This document shows, piece after piece, positions 9,446-17,230 of a stretch of 64,000 nt of DNA. A program made the translations under genes and the position numbers. The DNA is from a virus, in the IMG/VR virus record IMGVR_UViG_3300044591_002232, positions 124,001-188,000 of that record; one strand, 5' to 3'. Within the stretch, counting starts at the first letter, position 1. The number at the start of each line of letters is the position of its first letter. The notes under the pieces are model-generated. The model ran no database searches and was not told where the DNA came from. It saw nothing but the letters and a program-made list of their open reading frames with translations.

Positions 9446-9519
9446 CCCATGTAATGAGCTATAGCAAACCAACCCCATTTTCCACTGCCTCTAACACTGC
9501 TGCGGAGGTAACACCATGA
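9442..9519 (+). CDS. 25-codon linker ORF coupled to both neighbours
   Basis: A 25-residue frame starting MTHVMSYSKP whose ATG overlaps the upstream stop (ATGA at 9442-9445) and whose stop overlaps the downstream ATG (ATGA at 9516-9519). It carries the GCGGAGGT ribosome-binding site for the next gene. It may be a real peptide or only a translational bridge that keeps ribosomes moving through the operon. Confidence 0.35.
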   Translation: MTHVMSYSKPTPFSTASNTAAEVTP

Positions 9520-10172
9520 GTTGGCTTATTACTGCCAAGCAGTACATTCCCGCCGTAATTGGCGAGCCATTCGGTGGCGGCTTCTTCGCTGGCTATATCA
9601 GCCACACTGCTGATGGCAACCCCACTCATGCGCTGATCGTGGCGCCTAGGGCTACTGGGGCGACGGGAACGGGTTATACGTTGACGACGCAGAGGCAGTG
9701 GAAGACAACAGACACAGCGACTGCAGGAGCGAACAGCGTATTTAATGGGGCAGCAAACACCGCTGCCATAGTGACGGCAGGCATCGCCGATCATCCTGCC
9801 GCGCAGTTCTGTGTTGGCTTAAGCATTGGTGGATTCACTGATTGGTACTTACCAGCAGTGGCTGAACTAAATATAGCTTATTTCAACCTCAAGCCAAACA
9901 CTAACTCAAACTTTACCGGTGCAGGATCTAACATATACGCCGTGCCAAGTCGCGGCAGTAATTTCACAGCAGGCAATCCGGCGCAAACGGCGCTAACAGC
10001 GTTTGTTAGCGGCGGGGAGCAATTCCAGTCGTCTGACCATTGGGCATCATCCGAAGCTAGTGCAACAAATGGCAATTACTATGGCTTCAACAGTGGGTTT
10101 CCAGGTAGCAGAGCAAAAACGACCTCAACCACGGCGGCGAACGTTCGCGCCTTCCGCCGCATCGCCCTCTAA
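9516..10172 (+). CDS. DUF1566-like (Lcl C-terminal) receptor-binding protein
   Basis: 218 residues. The C-terminal half has the DUF1566 pattern: GGFTDWYLPAVAELNIAY, then DHWASSEASATNGNYYGF, and VRAFRRIAL at the end. DUF1566 domains have a C-type-lectin-like fold and occur at the tips of phage fibres and in other variable ligand-binding proteins. It closes the GC-rich appendage cluster and is likely an adhesin or fibre tip. No reverse transcriptase or template repeat is visible, so no diversity-generating system is claimed. Confidence 0.72.
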   Translation: MSWLITAKQYIPAVIGEPFGGGFFAGYISHTADGNPTHALIVAPRATGATGTGYTLTTQRQWKTTDTATAGANSVFNGAANTAAIVTAGIADHPAAQFCVGLSIGGFTDWYLPAVAELNIAYFNLKPNTNSNFTGAGSNIYAVPSRGSNFTAGNPAQTALTAFVSGGEQFQSSDHWASSEASATNGNYYGFNSGFPGSRAKTTSTTAANVRAFRRIAL

Positions 10173-10240
10173 CCCCCCCCGTAGTATCCCTCGGCCTTGA
10201 TGACCACCCTGCTTCAGATCCCCGAACGGATCAGGACCCC

Positions 10241-10372
10241 ATGCCCTACCTGATCCGCTTCACCGCCGCCGTTGCACTGGTGGCCGGCCTGCTGAGTGCC
10301 GTGCCCCTGCTGGTGGCGCTGAGCGGTGCGATCGTCTGCGGCTGGGTGGTGTTTGACCTGGTGCAGCCGTAG
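10241..10372 (+). CDS. 43-aa hydrophobic membrane peptide
   Basis: ATG at 10241, stop at 10370. The peptide is almost entirely hydrophobic (AVALVAGLLSAVPLLVALSG) and would span the membrane once or twice. GC-rich like the genes before it. A 17-codon frame starting at 10200 overlaps its start. It could be a small holin-like or regulatory membrane peptide. Confidence 0.45.
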   Translation: MPYLIRFTAAVALVAGLLSAVPLLVALSGAIVCGWVVFDLVQP

Positions 10373-10444
10373 GGGGCTGAGCTACAGCCCTGCGGCCATA
10401 CTCATGAATATGGCGCTGGTTGAAATGCCTGAATTATAAACGAC

Positions 10445-10465
10445 AGGCCCCTAAGGGGCCTTTTT
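10445..10465 (+). terminator. Intrinsic terminator ending the appendage module
   Basis: Perfect GC-rich hairpin AGGCCCC-TAA-GGGGCCT followed by TTTT. It sits at the junction where composition returns to AT-rich. Confidence 0.88.
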
Positions 10466-10479
10466 AATGTCTATTTTTT

Positions 10480-10486
10480 CTAAATA
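10480..10486 (+). promoter_or_regulatory. Late promoter CTAAATA after the GC-rich module
   Basis: CTAAATAG lies 22 bases before the ATG at 10509, directly downstream of the terminator. Confidence 0.72.
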
Positions 10487-10508
10487 GGTTTATACCCTAA
10501 ATGAAATC

Positions 10509-11075
10509 ATGGCTGCATTCAAAATAGTACAAGAAGTGAATTCACTTATTTTACCCCTGAGCGGTGTACAAACTAGTAATCCCATTTCTCTAAAAAGTGG
10601 ATATTTAAGAATCAGGGCCGAATCTGATTGTTATCTTGAAGTTGGATATACACCAGTCGGTATTAATACAATATCTAGTCTTTGGATTGATAGGGCCGAA
10701 ACCTTAGTCCTTAAAGAAAACATAGCATCACAAAGAGTGGTAGGTGTTATTACTGGAACTAATACACTAATCGACTTTCCACAAGGAACTGGTTCTCCAG
10801 TAGAGGTCAATGATTATGTGAGCCTTTCTGGGATTCAACCAGTTGGAATTAATACTAATTATGCAAGAGTATCAAATATTTATACATCATCCGGTGTTGG
10901 TGGATATTATTCTACTCGTATTGCATTGGACTGGAATACATCTTCTGTCACTGGAGTCATAACGGCTACTGATTCTGCAGAAATTAGGAAAGCCGTTAAG
11001 GTATCGGCTCTTGATGGTGGTTTTGGCCCCAACAAAGTTCATATTACAGAAATTCAAATCGCATCAGAGGCATAA
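10509..11075 (+). CDS. Hypothetical structural protein before gp21
   Basis: 188 residues, beta-rich (many Val/Ile/Thr alternations, SGYLRIRAESDCYLEVGYTP), no membrane segments. AT-rich codons like the core genome. Own late promoter and only 2 bases from gp21. Probably a virion decoration or assembly protein. Confidence 0.65.
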   Translation: MAAFKIVQEVNSLILPLSGVQTSNPISLKSGYLRIRAESDCYLEVGYTPVGINTISSLWIDRAETLVLKENIASQRVVGVITGTNTLIDFPQGTGSPVEVNDYVSLSGIQPVGINTNYARVSNIYTSSGVGGYYSTRIALDWNTSSVTGVITATDSAEIRKAVKVSALDGGFGPNKVHITEIQIASEA

Positions 11076-11077
11076 AA

Positions 11078-11728
11078 ATGAAACTAATCATCGAAGAAGC
11101 AGAATCAGTAAAATACATTACCGAAGAAATTAACGGTAAAAAGGCTCTTTGTATTGAAGGAAATTTTCTTATGGCCAATGAGCCAAATAGAAATAATCGA
11201 GTATATCCAATGAAAATTCTTAGAGATGCAGTGAATACCTATACTAAGAATTTTATTGAATCAAAAAGATCTCTAGGTGAACTTAATCATAATTCCATTC
11301 CAGGAGTAGATCTAACAAAAGTATCTCATATGATTACCTCTCTTAAAGAGAATGGTAATTATTTTTATGGTAAGGCCCGAATTCTAAACACCCCAATGGG
11401 TAAAATTGCTCAGGGTCTGATTGATGAGGGGGTAGTTCTTGGAGTTAGTTCACGGGCTCTGGGTAGTGTTAAACAAACTAACGAAGGATATTCCGTAGTT
11501 GGTCCGGATCTTGTTATTAATTGTGTGGACATTGTTCATGATCCTTCTGTTGGTGCCGCCGCATTTGTCAATGGCATTTATGAAGGAAAAGAATGGATTT
11601 ATGACTCCGCAAAGCAAGAATATGTCGCAATGAATATTAAAAACAAGATTGAACGTGACGTAGTAAGCAAAAGATTGAGTGAAGAGCGTATGATTATGCA
11701 TTTTGAGAACTACTTGAACATGCTCTGA
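11078..11728 (+). CDS. gp21: Prohead core protease gp21
   Basis: 216 residues, close to T4 gp21 (212). It cleaves the scaffold and head proteins after L/I-x-E motifs during prohead maturation. The serine protease signature is visible: His71 in SLGELNHN and the Ser pair in LGVSSRALG (residues 121-129). It is followed by scaffold and major capsid genes, its substrates. Confidence 0.95.
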   Translation: MKLIIEEAESVKYITEEINGKKALCIEGNFLMANEPNRNNRVYPMKILRDAVNTYTKNFIESKRSLGELNHNSIPGVDLTKVSHMITSLKENGNYFYGKARILNTPMGKIAQGLIDEGVVLGVSSRALGSVKQTNEGYSVVGPDLVINCVDIVHDPSVGAAAFVNGIYEGKEWIYDSAKQEYVAMNIKNKIERDVVSKRLSEERMIMHFENYLNML

Positions 11729-11730
11729 TG

Positions 11731-11767
11731 CTAAATAACTCTATTAAAGTGTCAACTTTTCTAAATA
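11731..11767 (+). promoter_or_regulatory. Two late promoter elements before gp22
   Basis: CTAAATAA occurs at 11731-11737 and again at 11761-11767, the second 38 bases before the gp22 start. A doubled element suits a highly expressed scaffold gene. Confidence 0.65.
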
Positions 11768-11805
11768 ATAATAGATTAAATACAACTGTTAAGGAGACTT
11801 TTTAA

Positions 11806-12972
11806 ATGGCTCGCAAGCAACAACTAGATGAAATGGAAGCAAAGAATCCCCAGTCTAAGACTGCGGTGAATGCAAATGCCAAGCCAGGCGATCCAATGCC
11901 CAAACTCACCACTGGTATTCCTGATGGTCAAACAGGCAGCTGGGAAGATCTTGGTGGCCCAACTCCAGAAAATGCCAAGCCTGATGACGACAGCGCAAAA
12001 CTCAAGGATCCCGCTTCAAACATTAAGCGAGTTGCCGAGATTATTCGCGGTCGTAAAGGTTCACAAGAAGGTGATGTGGCAATGTCAAAAATGTCTCTTC
12101 CTGAAGAGGATGATCATGACGAAGAGGATCTCGTAACTGAGGAATCATGCGAAGATGATGAAGAAAAAGATGAAGATGAAGAAAAGCATGATAAGAAAAA
12201 GAAAAAAGAAGATGACGAAGATGAAGATGAAATGAAAGAAGACTTCGACATTGATAAAGATGTCGAGGCTCTTGTAGGTGGCGAAGATCTTTCCGAAGAA
12301 TTCAAAGAAAAGGCCAAGACCATCTTTGAGGCCGCACTTCGTTCTAAAGTCTCCGAGATCAAAGAATCTCTAGAAGAGAGCTATACCCAGGCTCTTCAAG
12401 AAGAAGTTCAGGCTATTGCCGAAGAACTACAGGAACGTGCTGATTCCTACCTAGAATATGTTGCAGACGAGTGGATGCATGAGAATCAGCTAGTAATCAC
12501 TCGCGGAATCAAGGAAGAACTCACCGAGTCATTCCTTGTCAATCTCAAGAATCTTTTTGAGCAACATTATGTGTCCATGCCTGATGAGAAATATGATGTT
12601 CTTGAGAACATGGTGACTAAACTAGATGAAATGGAAGATAAACTCAACGAGCAAATTGAGAAAAATATTCAACTTAGCAAGCGTCTCTGTGAGGCTGTTG
12701 CTGATGGAATCTTTGATGATGTTGCTGAGGGTCTAGCCGAAACTCAGAAAGAAAAGCTCGCTTCACTTGCCGAAAGTGTTGAGTTTGAAGGTGAAGATCT
12801 TTATCGTGAAAAACTAGAGACTCTACGGGAATCTTATTTCCCCGCGAATTATGTCTCTCCAATCGCTCACTCTGAAGTACTAACCGAAGATACCGAATTT
12901 GTTGCACCTGAGTCTTACTCAAATTCAATGGATCGTTATCTCAGAATGGCTTCAATGATAGCTAAAAATTGA
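11806..12972 (+). CDS. gp22: Prohead scaffold (core) protein gp22
   Basis: 388 residues, extremely charged. An acidic stretch with runs such as EDDEEKDEDEEKHDKKKKKE covers about residues 100-145; long helices with coiled-coil character follow. It forms the inner core around which the capsid assembles and is then digested by gp21. Longer than T4 gp22 (269). TTAAGGAG precedes the ATG. Position between gp21 and gp23 is diagnostic. Confidence 0.93.
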   Translation: MARKQQLDEMEAKNPQSKTAVNANAKPGDPMPKLTTGIPDGQTGSWEDLGGPTPENAKPDDDSAKLKDPASNIKRVAEIIRGRKGSQEGDVAMSKMSLPEEDDHDEEDLVTEESCEDDEEKDEDEEKHDKKKKKEDDEDEDEMKEDFDIDKDVEALVGGEDLSEEFKEKAKTIFEAALRSKVSEIKESLEESYTQALQEEVQAIAEELQERADSYLEYVADEWMHENQLVITRGIKEELTESFLVNLKNLFEQHYVSMPDEKYDVLENMVTKLDEMEDKLNEQIEKNIQLSKRLCEAVADGIFDDVAEGLAETQKEKLASLAESVEFEGEDLYREKLETLRESYFPANYVSPIAHSEVLTEDTEFVAPESYSNSMDRYLRMASMIAKN

Positions 12973-13026
12973 TTTCAATATTTAAATCAAACCCAAACTT
13001 TTAAACTCTAAAGAGGTAAACGCAAA

Positions 13027-14436
13027 ATGCTTCAACTTAACGAAAGCCAATTGCAGGAAAAGTGGGCTCCGCTTCTGAACTTTGACGGCCTTGATCCCAT
13101 CAAGGATGCTCATCGCAGAAAGATCACCGCTATCCTGCTAGAAAACGCCGAACATGATCTTCGGGAAACCAATTCTTTCAACAATGGACTTCTTCTAGAA
13201 AGTCCTACTATTGCTAATGCCCCTGGTGCATCTGGTGGTTTTAGCGGCTCAGCCGATGCTGCTGGTCCAGTAGCCGGTTTTGACCCAATTCTAATCAGCA
13301 TGATTCGTCGTGCTATGCCTAATCTTGTGGCCTATGATCTGGCTGGTGTACAGCCCATGACTGGTCCTACTGGTCTAATCTTCGCCATGCGCTCTCGCTA
13401 TGAAGGCCAAAGTGGTGATGAGACCTTCTTCGATGAAGTAGACACCTCATTCTCTGCTCAAAACAGTGGTCGTAGCCTGACTGCCGGTATCACCTCTGCC
13501 ATCTCTGGTATGGGTACTACTGCTGGTCAACTTGGCACCAATCCTGGTCTACTTAACCCAACCGGTTCAGCCAATCAGGCTGCATATAACCTAGGTCAGG
13601 GTATGGTAACCGGTGATGCTGAGAATCTTGGCAATGGTGATAATAATCAGTTCAACGAAATGAGCTTCTCGATTGAGAAAGTTCTTGTTGAGGCTAAGAG
13701 CCGCGCTCTCCGGGCTCAGTACACTCTAGAAATGGCCCAGGATCTCAAGGCGATTCATGGTCTTTCTGCCGAAGCCGAGCTGGCTAACATTCTGTCTACC
13801 GAAATTCTTGCCGAAATTAACCGCGAGGTTATTCGTACCATTTATAAGGTAGCCGAACAAGGTGCAGCCGTAAACACTTCTACTCCTGGTATTTTTGACC
13901 TTGATATTGACTCCAACGGTCGTTGGTCAGTTGAGAAGTTTAAGGGTCTAATCTTCCAGATTGAGCGTGATGCAAACGCTATCGCCCAGCGTACTCGTAG
14001 AGGGAAGGGTAACGTAATCATGTGCTCTGCTGACGTAGCCTCCGCGCTAACCATGGCTGGTGTACTTGATTATACTCCTGCTCTAAATGCTAACCTAAAC
14101 GTAGACGATACTGGCAATACTTTTGCTGGCGTTCTTATGGGTAAGTACCGTGTATACATTGATCCTTATTCTGCCAACGTAAGTGCTAATCAGTATTATG
14201 TTGTTGGTTACAAGGGTTCTTCACCTTATGATGCGGGGATTTTCTATGCTCCATATTTGCCACTGCAAATGGTTCGTGCTGTAGATCCTAAGACTTTCCA
14301 GCCTGCTATCGGATTTAAGACTCGTTATGGCATGGTCGCAAACCCCTTCGCTGAGGGCTTGGATCAAGGCCTGGGCCGTCTGAAAATCAATAGCAACCGC
14401 TATTATCGTAGAGTTTCCATCCGAAACTTATCTTAA
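13027..14436 (+). CDS. gp23: Major capsid protein gp23
   Basis: 469 residues with the T4-like signature GPVAGFDPILISMIRRAMPN and YDLAGVQPMTGPTGLIFAMR. A probable maturation site for gp21 lies after Glu58 in GLLLE/SPT (L-x-E rule), which would give a mature subunit starting SPTIANAPGASGGF. Codon use is richer in C and G than the surroundings, as common for very abundant proteins. Ribosome-binding site AGAGGT. No clear CTAAATA precedes it; it may share the gp22 transcripts. Confidence 0.97.
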   Translation: MLQLNESQLQEKWAPLLNFDGLDPIKDAHRRKITAILLENAEHDLRETNSFNNGLLLESPTIANAPGASGGFSGSADAAGPVAGFDPILISMIRRAMPNLVAYDLAGVQPMTGPTGLIFAMRSRYEGQSGDETFFDEVDTSFSAQNSGRSLTAGITSAISGMGTTAGQLGTNPGLLNPTGSANQAAYNLGQGMVTGDAENLGNGDNNQFNEMSFSIEKVLVEAKSRALRAQYTLEMAQDLKAIHGLSAEAELANILSTEILAEINREVIRTIYKVAEQGAAVNTSTPGIFDLDIDSNGRWSVEKFKGLIFQIERDANAIAQRTRRGKGNVIMCSADVASALTMAGVLDYTPALNANLNVDDTGNTFAGVLMGKYRVYIDPYSANVSANQYYVVGYKGSSPYDAGIFYAPYLPLQMVRAVDPKTFQPAIGFKTRYGMVANPFAEGLDQGLGRLKINSNRYYRRVSIRNLS

Positions 14437-14468
14437 TATCTAAAACCTTAGCTAAAACTAGCCAATAT

Positions 14469-14494
14469 AAAGAGGTGGGAAACCACCTCTTTTT
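14469..14494 (+). terminator. Intrinsic terminator after gp23
   Basis: Ten-base-pair hairpin AAAGAGGTGG-GAAA-CCACCTCTTT with a GAAA tetraloop and further T residues, 32 bases after the capsid stop. Confidence 0.92.
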
Positions 14495-14529
14495 CATTTG
14501 CAATAAAATTATGACTAAAGTTTTTACAA

Positions 14530-14712
14530 AAGAAACGAGCAGAAGAAGCAAACAGTAAATGTTGGCTTATTATTGCTCCAGATGGAACTGAAGAAATTAT
14601 TGTAAATCTTTCAAAATATTGTAGAGAACGAGAATTAAATAATAGTTCTATGAGATTAGTTGCTTATGGTAAACAGGACGATTATAAAGGCTATAGAGTA
14701 AAAAAAACTAGA
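14530..14712 (+). pseudogene. Remnant of a homing endonuclease C-terminal DNA-binding domain
   Basis: The frame here reads KKRAEEANSKCWLIIAPDG, VNLSKYCRERELNNSSM and LVAYGKQDDYKGYRVKK, the typical C-terminal helix-turn-helix module of phage homing endonucleases. There is no start codon or nuclease domain in frame; a stop lies just upstream at 14512 and the ATG at 14511 is in another frame. It is a decayed end of an earlier rightward endonuclease, at the same site where a leftward one now sits. Confidence 0.6.
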
Positions 14713-16212
14713 CTAATTTATAGGGCCGAAAGGTCCCAACCCATAAGTAAGACTCCCACAGTCCCAAATTTTCTCAAATCCCATTTCTCTGGCCTTCTCA
14801 TACTCTGAACAATCATACGCCCCTATCAATTTCTTTTGAAACTTCATTCGATTGTGCCGCTCTAAACAATTCTTATCGACATAAAAATAAGAAGGCCCAT
14901 TAACATGAATTAAATTGAAACCGTTTTTCTTATAAACATCACCATTAGAAATTCTTCGATCAGCATAACTTACAATAGAACCACCATAAGAATCAATAAA
15001 ATTCTTCAACATCTTAGAAAATCCACCAACAACAGTAATTCCACCGAGACAGGCAAACCTAGAAAGTTCCCACTGATAATTTCGATTAAATCTAGAATTA
15101 CAAAAAGTCATTACACAAACTAGTTTATTCTCATAAAAAAGACCCAGTTTAATTTTACTTTTGTCTTCTCTTTGAATATGATTTTGGTTTAAAAAAGAAT
15201 TCTTTAATGAAACGTCGATTTCTTTGACAATACATTTTCGTGCATAAAGTCTCTTATTTAGACCCAATTTACTTTTGATAATATTTTGAACGATTTCTTT
15301 TTTAAATTTCCACTCATCACTATAAAACTGTAATAGTTGTATTTCATTTTTACTACACTCTATTGTTTTCTGTAAATGATAAGAAGGACCTTTAATTAAA
15401 CATTCTTTTTCTTCCCAAGGACGATAAAGATGAGAGTATAACCCATTATACTCAATTGCCAGATTATCTTCTGGTAAATAAAGATCTAATTCTTTCCCAT
15501 TAAGAACAGAACGATTAGATTGTTGAATTTCTTTATTGTAGATTGTTTTCAACCAATTATAAATCTCATTTTCTTCTTTACTAATCTTTTTGATTTTTCT
15601 TTCATAAGAATTTGAACTTCTGGTTTCAATTCCATGAACCTGCATCCATCTAGAAACGGTTCCTTTTGTGGTATTTAATTGTTCGGCAACTTCTTCTACT
15701 TTAAGACCCGAACTATAAAGAGCAGATAGTTCTTCCTTGGACTGAAGAATTCGATTGGCATTTAGATTTCTTTGTCTTGCGTCAAAAAGATTATCTAGGC
15801 CATATTCTTTAAGTTTGTTTCGGATCGTGACCGGACTTGTTTTTAGATCACTTGCAATCTGGTCTACTGATTTTTGAGCAACAATTCTTTCATTATATAG
15901 AGTCTCTTTTGTAATGATTGGAGATTTTACTTTTAAAGAGTGGTCATTATTATAAAATCTTCTAAATCCTTGTTCTGGATAGGTATAGTTAAGGTTGGCT
16001 GCTAGGCCACAACCACATTCACATAAAGGAACTTTTTTGATGTCATTCAGAACAACATAGGCCCGGTGCTTGTTTTGAATCTTTTCATACTGTTTATCCA
16101 TAAAGAAAGTTTGATTTCTTAATTCAGAAACAAATTCTTTGTTCTTTACAAGCGACGCAAAGAGACTTTTATCACTCCATGAGGCTTTAACCAATTCTTT
16201 GAAATTGTCCAT
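14713..16212 (-). CDS. Vsr-like (EDxHD-type) homing endonuclease
   Basis: 499 residues, antisense to all flanking structural genes. N-terminal Cys cluster CECGCG (residues 64-69) with GFRRFYNNDHS, two helix-turn-helix segments (about 113-138 and 170-195), then ELDLYLPEDNLAIEYNGLYS (241-260), the core of the Vsr-like PD-(D/E)xK homing nuclease family typified by I-Bth0305I. The C-terminal part (VVGGFSKML, SYADRRISNGDVYKKNGF, YFYVDKN) is common in free-standing phage endonucleases. It lies between gp23 and gp3, which are normally adjacent, so it is an invader. Confidence 0.85.
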   Translation of the reverse strand: MDNFKELVKASWSDKSLFASLVKNKEFVSELRNQTFFMDKQYEKIQNKHRAYVVLNDIKKVPLCECGCGLAANLNYTYPEQGFRRFYNNDHSLKVKSPIITKETLYNERIVAQKSVDQIASDLKTSPVTIRNKLKEYGLDNLFDARQRNLNANRILQSKEELSALYSSGLKVEEVAEQLNTTKGTVSRWMQVHGIETRSSNSYERKIKKISKEENEIYNWLKTIYNKEIQQSNRSVLNGKELDLYLPEDNLAIEYNGLYSHLYRPWEEKECLIKGPSYHLQKTIECSKNEIQLLQFYSDEWKFKKEIVQNIIKSKLGLNKRLYARKCIVKEIDVSLKNSFLNQNHIQREDKSKIKLGLFYENKLVCVMTFCNSRFNRNYQWELSRFACLGGITVVGGFSKMLKNFIDSYGGSIVSYADRRISNGDVYKKNGFNLIHVNGPSYFYVDKNCLERHNRMKFQKKLIGAYDCSEYEKAREMGFEKIWDCGSLTYGLGPFGPIN

Positions 16213-16217
16213 AAATA
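16210..16217 (+). promoter_or_regulatory. Late promoter CATAAATA before gp3
   Basis: CATAAATAGT lies 18 bases before the gp3 ATG and overlaps the start codon of the leftward endonuclease gene. Confidence 0.6.
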
Positions 16218-16235
16218 GTTAAAAGAGTTTATGAA

Positions 16236-16808
16236 ATGCCTGAATTTCCTTATTTGAAGCCAGATAGACAAATAGAGAACCGAAATTTTCTTCAGCCCAC
16301 TCAGTTCTTATTTACTCTATCAAGAACTCCCAAAGTTTCTTTTTATTCTAACAGAGCAAACATCCCCTCAATGAATTTGGGAATTGCGGATTTCCCCACT
16401 CCCTTCAGAGACCTACAAGAACCTGGGGACAAGATTACCTTTGAGGACCTGAATCTTCAGTTCTTGGTGGATGAAAATCTAGAAAATTATTTAGAGATTC
16501 ATAAGTGGATTAAAGGTCTTGGATATCCAGAAGATCTTCATCAAATTTATGATTTACAAAGAGACAATGTAGAAAGTGGTTATGGAAGTATCAATCCAGG
16601 GCTAGGAATTTATTCGGACGGTACTCTTCAGGTACTAAATAGCAGTCAGAGACCTAATTTCTTGGTGAAGTATTTTAATCTCTTCCCCTATGGTCTCACC
16701 ACTTTGCTGTTTGATGCCACTCTGACTGATTCCGATCCATTTACAGCAGAAGTTAAATTCAAGTATTCACACTACATTATTACTGATAATAAAGGAAACC
16801 CCCTATGA
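16236..16808 (+). CDS. gp3: Tail completion protein gp3
   Basis: 190 residues (T4 gp3: 176). It caps the tail tube and stabilises the sheath. Segments SMNLGIADFPTPFRDLQEPG and LNLQFLVDENLENYLEIHKW are typical, and the fold is related to the tail tube. The position after gp23 and before uvsY is that of T4-like cyanophages. The stop overlaps uvsY by ATGA. Confidence 0.9.
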   Translation: MPEFPYLKPDRQIENRNFLQPTQFLFTLSRTPKVSFYSNRANIPSMNLGIADFPTPFRDLQEPGDKITFEDLNLQFLVDENLENYLEIHKWIKGLGYPEDLHQIYDLQRDNVESGYGSINPGLGIYSDGTLQVLNSSQRPNFLVKYFNLFPYGLTTLLFDATLTDSDPFTAEVKFKYSHYIITDNKGNPL

Positions 16809-17230
16809 ACATAAATGAAATTGAAGAAATGTGGAAAATTGATTCTCAAATTGATCCGGATAATCTTCATGAAGAGGCCCTGAGAATTCCACAGTTACAT
16901 GGTAGGTATCATGAAATGCAGAATAAGACGTATATAAAAAAGAAACTCAAAGAGTCTGAATATAATAATCTATATGCAGAAAAGACTCATTATTACTTGG
17001 GGAAGTCCGATCCTCATGTCTACATAGAAAAACCTCTTGGTCATCGAATTATAAAGGCAGATCTTCCGATCTACTTAAACTCAGACGAAGAGCTAGTCAA
17101 ACTTAAGACTCAGGTTGAATACTTGGGTTTTGTGATGTCTTACCTAACAGACATTTTGAAAATGATTCATAATCGATCATTTCAAATTCGTGATTCAATT
17201 GAATGGAGTAAATTTATCGCAGGACAGTAA
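16805..17230 (+). CDS. uvsY: Recombination mediator UvsY
   Basis: 141 residues (T4 UvsY: 137). It loads the UvsX recombinase onto gp32-coated single-stranded DNA. Visible features are the conserved N-terminus NINEIEEMWKIDSQIDPDNL, a basic centre and a C-terminal helical oligomerisation segment. Overlaps gp3 by 4 bases and is followed directly by uvsW. Confidence 0.92.
   Translation: MNINEIEEMWKIDSQIDPDNLHEEALRIPQLHGRYHEMQNKTYIKKKLKESEYNNLYAEKTHYYLGKSDPHVYIEKPLGHRIIKADLPIYLNSDEELVKLKTQVEYLGFVMSYLTDILKMIHNRSFQIRDSIEWSKFIAGQ

Noticed and set aside
9516-10172. Possible diversity-generating retroelement target (DUF1566, lectin-like end)
   Set aside because: No reverse transcriptase, template repeat or accessory gene is visible in the window; the fold alone is not enough.
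10200-10253. 17-codon frame before the 43-aa membrane peptide
   Set aside because: Too short to support as a gene; recorded only as a possible overlap.
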